The notes beneath the pieces were generated by a model, which worked only from the letters and a program-made list of their open reading frames with translations, did not search any database and had not been told where the DNA came from. From contig VXBM01000682.1 in assembly GCA_013400155.1 (NCBI GenBank), forward strand, positions 29,866 to 93,865: DNA of 64,000 nucleotides, written 5' to 3'. Below, one piece after another: positions 57,301 to 64,000 of the stretch. The DNA is from Helopsaltes ochotensis (taxonomy: Eukaryota; Chordata; Aves; Passeriformes; Locustellidae). Made by a program: the position numbers and the translations under genes. The first letter of the stretch is position 1, and each line of letters starts with the position of its first letter.

Positions 57301-60300
57301 GGTGACAAATATGTGAAAGCAGAGCAGAACGAGGTGGTTTCCACGCTGGGCCAGTTTTGGAAAGCTTTTCACATTTCATTACCTGGATAGAGGGAAATTC
57401 AAACAAAAAAATGTGGAATAGTACAGCCATATAAACAGCCTGAAGTTTAAGTAACACTGGGAAACTAAAAATACCCTCAGCAGTTGGTGAGCTGAAGGTT
57501 TGTTACAATTACTTTAAGCCGGGTGACATTTTTAGCTGAGGTTGCGTGGTTTCATTTAAACTTTATTAAACAAACTGGAGCTGGAATATTCCCTGGAGGG
57601 TTGGATGCAGCACTAATCTCCTGTTAAACTGTCTGCAGCTTTACTGGAAAACCTCCAGCTGAGGTGGCACAGGAGCTTTGTGTTAGCAAAGTTGACACAG
57701 ACACAGCGACAGTCTGGGACTGGTGGATTTTGGAAGCGGGCAGATAAATTTTGAGGAATTATCGCACAATATCTAATTATTGAAACTCGAGTTTGTTACC
57801 TCGAGTCAACCTCACAGTCAAAAAGGTCACTTGTGGGATCTGGAGGTGTAAAGAATTAAATGAGAGTTGCCAATTGAGTCGCTTTCCCTGCAGTAATACT
57901 GAGGTTGTGCCACCTGTTATTGGCAGGTGGGATGTGAAGATGGTTTTTGCTGGGAAAAATCTTTTGCTTCCCATCCTGGGAAGTCGTCAGTGTCTGTTTT
58001 TCCCTGTCAGGCTGTGACTACAACAAGGGTGCACCCCATAGTGTGGTGTCTGTCTCCTGTGTCTAATGACAGCACCTTGTGAACGCTCTTCTCGGAGGTG
58101 TTTGTAGACAGCTGGCTCCTGGAAGTGTTTGGGGAATCTGTGCCTTTGGAAAAAGTGAATATTGCTAAGGAAAGAACTTCAGTCAGCCTAGGAAACAGGT
58201 TTGTCAACCACACTGGTGTCTAAAGGCAGGATGAAAAACCTCTCTGTGTTTCTGTGATGCTTCCTGCGTGTGGGGCTTGTGGAATTGAGAGAAAAAAGGC
58301 AGCTGCTGGGGATGAGAGTGTTCTAATTTCTAATATTATTATAGTAATAGATGTATTGCTTCTAGAAATGTGCCTTTAATAATTGAAGACTTAGTTTTAT
58401 TTCCTCTCAACACGCTATCGTGTTCTATCTCTCTTGAATAATTGGTGCTTTGGTGTTGGGATTTTGTATTCAAATATTTTGCCTTCCAGACTCATAGTAA
58501 ACATTGATAATATCTTTGATTTATACTCCGCTCATTTCAGTTGTACTTTCATGTGCATGGATCTAAATGTATAATGAACTTATCTTTACAAAGCTTTGCA
58601 GATGATTTTAAATGGCCAGCATCAGTCATTTTAATGGCTCCTGGGGAAGGAATGGAAGTAATTACCTTTCCTGTTATTCCGTGACCTTTTTTGTAGTTTC
58701 TGCATGCAAACAATAATACTGGATGGACTCTGGCAATAATAACTTGCTTTTGAAATGTAATACAGACTGGCAGAATCAACTTATTGCTCCTGTTAAATAC
58801 ACTGATAGTGCAGTTCTTTTTGAAGATCTGGGGAATAATGACAAATCTTGCTCCCAACCTTCTCCTCACCTCGGCTGGCACTCCAGTCACTCCTGTGGGT
58901 TATGGAAGTTACCTTTATATGAGATTTTCCTACTCCTGAGCACTGCCTGGAGTGCACACTGGGCAGTCAGGAGTGCTGTAAGCATCAGCTTAGCAAGTGC
59001 TGTGTTTGTATAGAAACCTTTGCCAAAAGCTCCAAACTAGATTGGTTTAAATGATGGGGAGATCAAAAAATTAACAGAGGGGGAGAAGAAACCAGAGCAC
59101 AGAGTTTATTTTTGTTAAAGATACGTGTGTATGTGCAGGCAGATAAAAACTGCAAAAACTGAGAGTATTTTCATCCCAGAACTGTGGTTGTATTTAGTCT
59201 AGGATCCAGGTTTGCTTTGCTTTGCCAAAATTACAAAGCCAGTAGCTTCCCCTTTGCATGATCCCTGAGCAATCCCAGCACTCATTAAATGTGGGGAGTT
59301 GTCCCTGCTGGCTGAAGATTTGTTCTGCTTAGAGGTGACACGAGGTGAAGCACTTCTCTTCATTTCCTCCTTGTCTGAGCGTTCATTAAAGCATCACCTG
59401 TAAGAGCACACAGCGACTCTGGGTAGATGTTAATGTGAAAGAATGGAATTGAAACACCCTGTAAGCCAGGTAACAGTGTGAGATCAACATTCTTCTGCCG
59501 TGTAATTAAAGCAGGCTCATTTTAGTAAAACAAGATATGTGCTAATGATAATCACCACTGTGCTAATTGATAGCTCCGGTGCTGTGTGGGTCACACTTGA
59601 GGTTTCTCACCTAGATACTTTCATTTTTTTTTTCTTTATGGTCAGAAGTACCCAGAATCTGTAATAAAATTTGAGAGGAAACGTAACCCAATTTCAGTTT
59701 TTACACAATTGTTAAGTGCAGCCAACATCTGCTTCAGCGTTGACTCGGATTAAAATTAGGGAGGAATGTTTTAATGTGATTTACTTTGAAGGATCGATTT
59801 TTGCTTTTGATGAATGAATGAACTGAGAAGTAGATGTTTTACTGAGTGCTGGATTAAGCCCTCAAGTGCTCTGTTTTATTTTGGCTGACAAAAAGCTCGA
59901 CAAGCCTTTGGCCATGGCAGTGTTGTTTCTGTCTGGCTTGTGATAGCAGGGTAAGGAAAATGCCTTGCTATAAATACAGTGACACAGCTCCCGTGTGCAG
60001 CATCATTTCCCTGGGCTTCTGCGTGCTAAATTGCTTTTTCTGCACCACTCAGGAACTTCCAGGGGATCCTGTGCCATTCCCTGCAGCTTGGCTTTGGACA
60101 GAGGGCTTGCTTTGTTCCACGAGATCCTTCCCTTCTTAAACACTTTCTTAGAAAGTTGCTTGGTGCTTGTAAAATCTGAAGGCAGCTCTTCCCAGGCCGG
60201 GATGAGCGGGATGTCATCACGTTTTCCACCTTTACAGTTGTGAACAAGTTTGAACAGGTGTAGCTGGCAAGCAGATTTTGGCTGTGCAAGGGAATCTTGG

Positions 60301-60877
60301 GTGAAGAATTACATGTAGTCCAACATTTTATTCCTATTAAATCACACCTCGCTGCGCTATCTCCTGAACTTGTAGTGGTGATAAAGCATTCGTTTTAATA
60401 CAGAAAAGCAGACTGGTTAATAGATGAAACTGCTTGAAAGATGCTGTTGGAGCTGCTCTTAATAATATTCACCACTGTTGGTTGCAGATAATTTCCCTGG
60501 CTTACATGCAATGCAAAATTGATCATAAAGCTGCCTTATTTTCCTTTGTGTGACAAGAATGGTGCTGAATTTAGAACAAATTACAATCCACCATTGTAGT
60601 CAGAAAACTGAGGCAGTGAGCTGATGTTCACATTGATGGTAACCACAGGTCTGCTTCCCTTCTCTCTTTTCAAGCAAGATTAGATTATTAGATCTCATTT
60701 TCCCCAGTCACGTTTCCCCACTCTTTAGGGGAAATCATGCATTTAATTTCTTCCTGCCTTTTTATTGTAAAGGTAAACGTAAGGAGCGGAGGATCCTGAG
60801 ATTCCTGAAGCTATTACCTTTCTGTAACGTCTTCATTGACCACATTTTTATTTTTTTTTTCTTTCCTCTGTTCTCAG

Positions 60878-61005
60878 TTACAGACATAGAACTGAAGAGG
60901 CTCAAAGATGCCTTCAAGAGAACTTGTGGCCTCTCCTATTACATGACCCAGCAGTGCTTCATCAGGGAAGTTCTGGGTGATGGGGTCCCTCCCAAAGTTG
61001 CTGAG
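60878..61005 (+). CDS. USP32: USP32 exon 2, ubiquitin-specific protease 32 N-terminus
   Basis: USP32 is a large deubiquitinase (about 1600 residues in human) with N-terminal EF-hands, a DUSP domain and a split USP catalytic domain. It works at Golgi and endosomal membranes, for example on Rab7 (family knowledge). This 128-nt exon starts with two bases of a Val codon, then TDIELKRLKDAFKRTCGLSY, and ends in FIREVLGDGVPPKVAE, matching human residues about 20-62 nearly exactly. This is the segment before the EF-hands. The acceptor has a T-rich tract and ctcag, and the donor is GAG|GTGAGC. Exon 1 (start codon and about 19 codons) is not visible and is inferred to be in the 41407-41744 gap. Exon 3 onward is right of the window. 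Same strand as APPBP2, matching the mammalian arrangement. Confidence 0.95.
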
Positions 61006-61488
61006 GTGAGCTGTGAATTTGCTGCTTTCCTGGGAAGCCAAAAGCAGTGGAGAACGGGCAGCTGGGTGCTGTTGTGCACACCCAAATGTTATGGAGCCGA
61101 TTGAATTGCTTCCCGTTTTTTTATGCAAAATCCCAATGCACATTCTCTGCCTGAAAATGGTTTTCCAGACTTGGATTGTGGGTGGTCAGGGATGTGCTGA
61201 CCAACGTTAATAGGTTGCTCCCAACCCTATTAATACTTGCTAGATGACTTTGAAGTAAACCTGAACATCCAGATGTAAATTTGAGCAATTAAAAGATTGG
61301 GAATTCGTAACGAGACCATAATAACAGATTTTATTTACTGCAGAGATGGCACTTGCTGTTGGTTTCTTTGAGATTCCATTGGCTGTTACTTTGTTTTCTA
61401 AAGACAAACCTTTACAAGCTCTTAAAAATAAATTTGTTGATAATCAATGTGTAAATGAGCTGAAAAACAACCAGAATCAAAATTGGCA

Positions 61489-61545
61489 ACATGGATATAA
61501 ACATATATCTGTATAAATGGATATAAACGTATATCCATGTGTATA
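61489..61545. repeat. AT-rich tandem repeat, about 28-bp period
   Basis: Two imperfect copies of a block starting atggatataaac and continuing with atatatctgtat-like sequence. Confidence 0.65.
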
Positions 61546-61732
61546 CACCTAAAAAAAAATAATAATACCATCCTACACACGTGCATGTTTACAAAGTTCT
61601 TTTCTATTATAGAGTTACCCTTTTCTTGAGAAGATATCAAAATATTCCTGGTGGAGAGACAAAGATTAGGCAGACCTTTCAAATGATCTCTTGCTCCGTG
61701 TCATTTCTAGTCCCAGCTTCTATTTTTGGCAT

Positions 61733-61770
61733 CCTCAGAGCTGTTGACCTCAGAGCTGTTGACCTCAGAG
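61733..61770. repeat. 15-bp tandem repeat, about 2.5 copies
   Basis: The unit cctcagagctgttga starts at 61733 and 61748, with a partial third copy at 61763. The copies are exact. Confidence 0.9.
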
Positions 61771-64000
61771 GCAGCGTGCAAGTCTCCCAGTTTTATTTAG
61801 ATAATGTGAGTGCTGAAGTGTTGCATTGCTGAAGGTTTTACACTCTGGCAGGGTTCCTTTTCCTGAGCTCAATCTTTTCTCCATTCTTTTTTTTTCTCCC
61901 CCCTGTTTTTCCTAAGAGTTGGCAAAGAGGATGATACTACTTTACTTCTGTAAACAGTTGGCTTTTTATGTGGGTGTTTAAGGCTTAGCAGGAAAAATTT
62001 GCAGTGGAATAGGAGGGGTCTGATTTGCCCAGAGCTTAAAGCTTGTCTTCAGTATGAATCTTTGAGTGTTTTCTGGATGCTTTGAGAGTTAGTAACCCCT
62101 AAGATTAAACAAAAAATGTATCTTTCACAGTGGATGATTGGTTTGAAATACTATCAAATACTGAGAATTTTATGTTCTGTGTTAACTTGTACTTTTATAT
62201 CCCTTTTCTGTCAGTATTAAGGATTAAATTACTGATTTAGTCACAAACAGAGATTCGGGGGTTATAGATGTCTGCTGGCTTGTTTTTATTTTATTTTTTT
62301 GAAAATCTGTCCTTAAAGACACAATTTTGGTGATGATTATCTCTTTTAACACTCATGATGGTTATAGAGCAGTTCTTGGTTTCCAGGTGGTGAAATAAAA
62401 TTAATGGAAGACTCCTAATTGGTTTTTGATGGCTTCTCATCAGAACTCATCTCAAAATTTGAGTACAAATTATGATGTACTTGTAGCATTCATACTCAGG
62501 CAGTGCACTATCAAATCTGTGAGCTTGAAAACTGTAAATTGGGCCAAAATTGGGATTTGAATCAAGGGATGCTTTGTAATTCCTGGCTTCAGGATGGGGA
62601 GAGGCAGGCAAAGCCATTAGGCAGCTAAAAACCCTGAGTTTTCAGCCTTTCAGTCACTAAAACAGATTATTTGGAGCCTCAGGTTGCTGGGCTGTGCGCT
62701 CTGCGTTTTGTGAAAAATGGTTTTTCATATCTCAGGAGTAAGAGCCCATCAGGAATTGTTACATTAAAAACACAGGAGCTTCAAATGGGACATAAAGCAG
62801 AGAACTGAAACCAGTGGAACTTTGGTTCAACAATTTGGGTGATTGTCCTGCACACAAAACATTTTTGACGTGTTCAGGATAGTAATGGTCTGGGAGGATC
62901 TCCTGGGAGAATGGAGTTGAAGATATTAATAAAAGGAGATTTAGAGATGTGTCTGTGTTGTTAAACTGCAGGAAAGCTGCTCAGGTGGTGGGAATCCTGA
63001 ACACAGCTTTGGTTTTTAAATCTTGTTACCCTCTTCAGAATCCCATGAAACACAGAACATGTCAGGCTTAAATTTTATTTAAAAAAAGTACTTTGTGCTA
63101 TATAATGACAGTAGATTTTAACATTCTGAAATGCAAATTGCAGTGATTCTGCCTGGGTGTGGCTATTTTAAATAAAGCTGCAACAGCATGAAGTCATTTT
63201 GGAAAGCACAAAATTGCATCACATTCTGATGGTGCGTGTTATTAGAAGTTTTCCAAATGCCACACCAACGTGGCAAAAATGTGGAGTTCCCTCCTTAGAA
63301 ATGATGTGTTACGTGAGTATTCAGAGTTTATAAACTCTTCCCAAGGAGTGATTAAGCAGCTAAACTCCAAGCAATGCCAGCTGCCCGTGCTTGTAGTTAC
63401 ATATATTAAATACTGATACATTGGACAGTATCCATAGAATTCCTTTCCTCTGTTTATCTCATGAGCAATCCTTGTCTGGTGTTGAAAGAATGCCTAAATG
63501 TAATATTTGGTGCTCGTTTGGTGTGGCAGCTGAGATGGACAAAGTTCAGCAGAAGTGAGTGGATGTTTTAGCTGCATATTTCAAAAAAGTCCCGATTCCA
63601 GTGTAATGTGAAGGTAAATTGCTCACATGGGCAGTGTAGCCTTGGAGGCGTCTGGTGAAGACAGAAGGATTAGACATGAAAAGTGTGGAATTCAAATCTC
63701 TGCCTTGAAGCCTCTGCAATTGTTGTGTCCAAATAAAGCACAAATTCAGTTTTAATAATTCAGCCCTTGAAGCATTTGTAAATGGATTAAAGTTTAGTAA
63801 CAGGAGAGGCTGATGTGAGCCCCCTGTGGAAATGGAAGAATTTGGGTAATGTTGTGTCTCCGAGTGGGATGGAAGTGAGGGTCAGGATGTTTTGTGGATC
63901 CTGCTGTACGTTGATTGGCATTGCCATGCCTGCAGGCAGATTTTAGTGGTCCAGAGGGAGAGAGGGATGGAGAAGGAGAGGATTTCTGCAGCTCACCCAG

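Larger units (their letters stand above)
42201..60877 (+). other. USP32: USP32 intron 1 (inferred)
   Basis: About 18.7 kb between the inferred exon 1 and exon 2. It holds a CR1 copy at 46333-46915, two shorter CR1 pieces, an ATT/AGT microsatellite at 54297-54352, and AT-rich stretches such as 45420-45720 and 59480-59600 that look like possible conserved regulatory DNA. An open frame with an ATG start at 55163-55558 (131 codons) matches no family I know. No internal exon with convincing homology was found. Confidence 0.65.
61006..64000 (+). other. USP32: USP32 intron 2 (part)
   Basis: Non-coding. I looked for the next USP32 exon and did not find it before the window end. Small tandem repeats lie at 61489-61545 and 61733-61770; nothing else was recognised. 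Confidence 0.8.

Noticed and set aside
1..64000. tRNA, snRNA, CRISPR arrays, bacterial insertion sequences, viral genes
   Set aside because: No tRNA B-box-type motif in a suitable fold context, no regularly spaced direct repeats with unique spacers, and no integrase, polymerase or capsid-like frames were seen. All mobile DNA recognised is CR1.
61006..64000. USP32 exon 3 before the window end
   Set aside because: I looked for codons of the next conserved segment following an AG acceptor in the right phase and did not find them, so the exon is presumably to the right.

Overview
The window is vertebrate nuclear DNA and almost certainly avian. It has short spliced exons with GT/AG introns, CpG islands, and several truncated CR1 LINE 3' ends, which are the typical interspersed repeat of bird genomes. 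Introns are compact (one is 80 nt). I place it in birds generally; a songbird would fit the A/C-rich simple repeats but that is weak. It corresponds to the APPBP2-USP32 synteny block (human 17q23, reversed). There are no prokaryotic, viral, tRNA, rRNA or CRISPR features.

Layout. Positions 1 to about 115 are the GC-rich tail of a CpG island, then comes intron 1 of APPBP2. Twelve APPBP2 coding exons (exons 2 to 13) lie between 8275 and 17834 on the + strand. They encode 539 residues and would give 585 if the missing exon 1 supplies 46 codons as in human. A 3' UTR of about 4.8 kb follows, with a good distal polyadenylation signal at 22644 and a 115-N gap inside a 20-bp tandem repeat. From about 22.7 to 41.1 kb there is no recognisable gene. 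This interval is punctuated by small orphan CpG-rich patches and a few exon-like stretches on either strand. In mammals CHCT1 (C17orf64) lies here on the opposite strand, but I could not recognise it.

A seven-unit, 34-bp minisatellite (40878-41110) leads into a large CpG island (about 41.1-42.2 kb) interrupted by a 338-N gap. I infer this to be the USP32 promoter, with the first coding exon hidden in the gap. A long USP32 intron 1 with CR1 fragments and AT-rich non-coding DNA leads to exon 2 (60878-61005). That exon is unmistakable, and the window ends in intron 2.

Functional link. Both genes act in ubiquitin biology: APPBP2 is a TPR-protein substrate receptor for a cullin-2 ubiquitin ligase, and USP32 is a Golgi/endosomal deubiquitinase. 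They are independent neighbours, not an operon or a system. I found no convincing new biological system. The best leads are the gene-free interval with orphan CpG islands, the minisatellite beside the USP32 promoter, and the extreme GC3 of APPBP2 exon 5.
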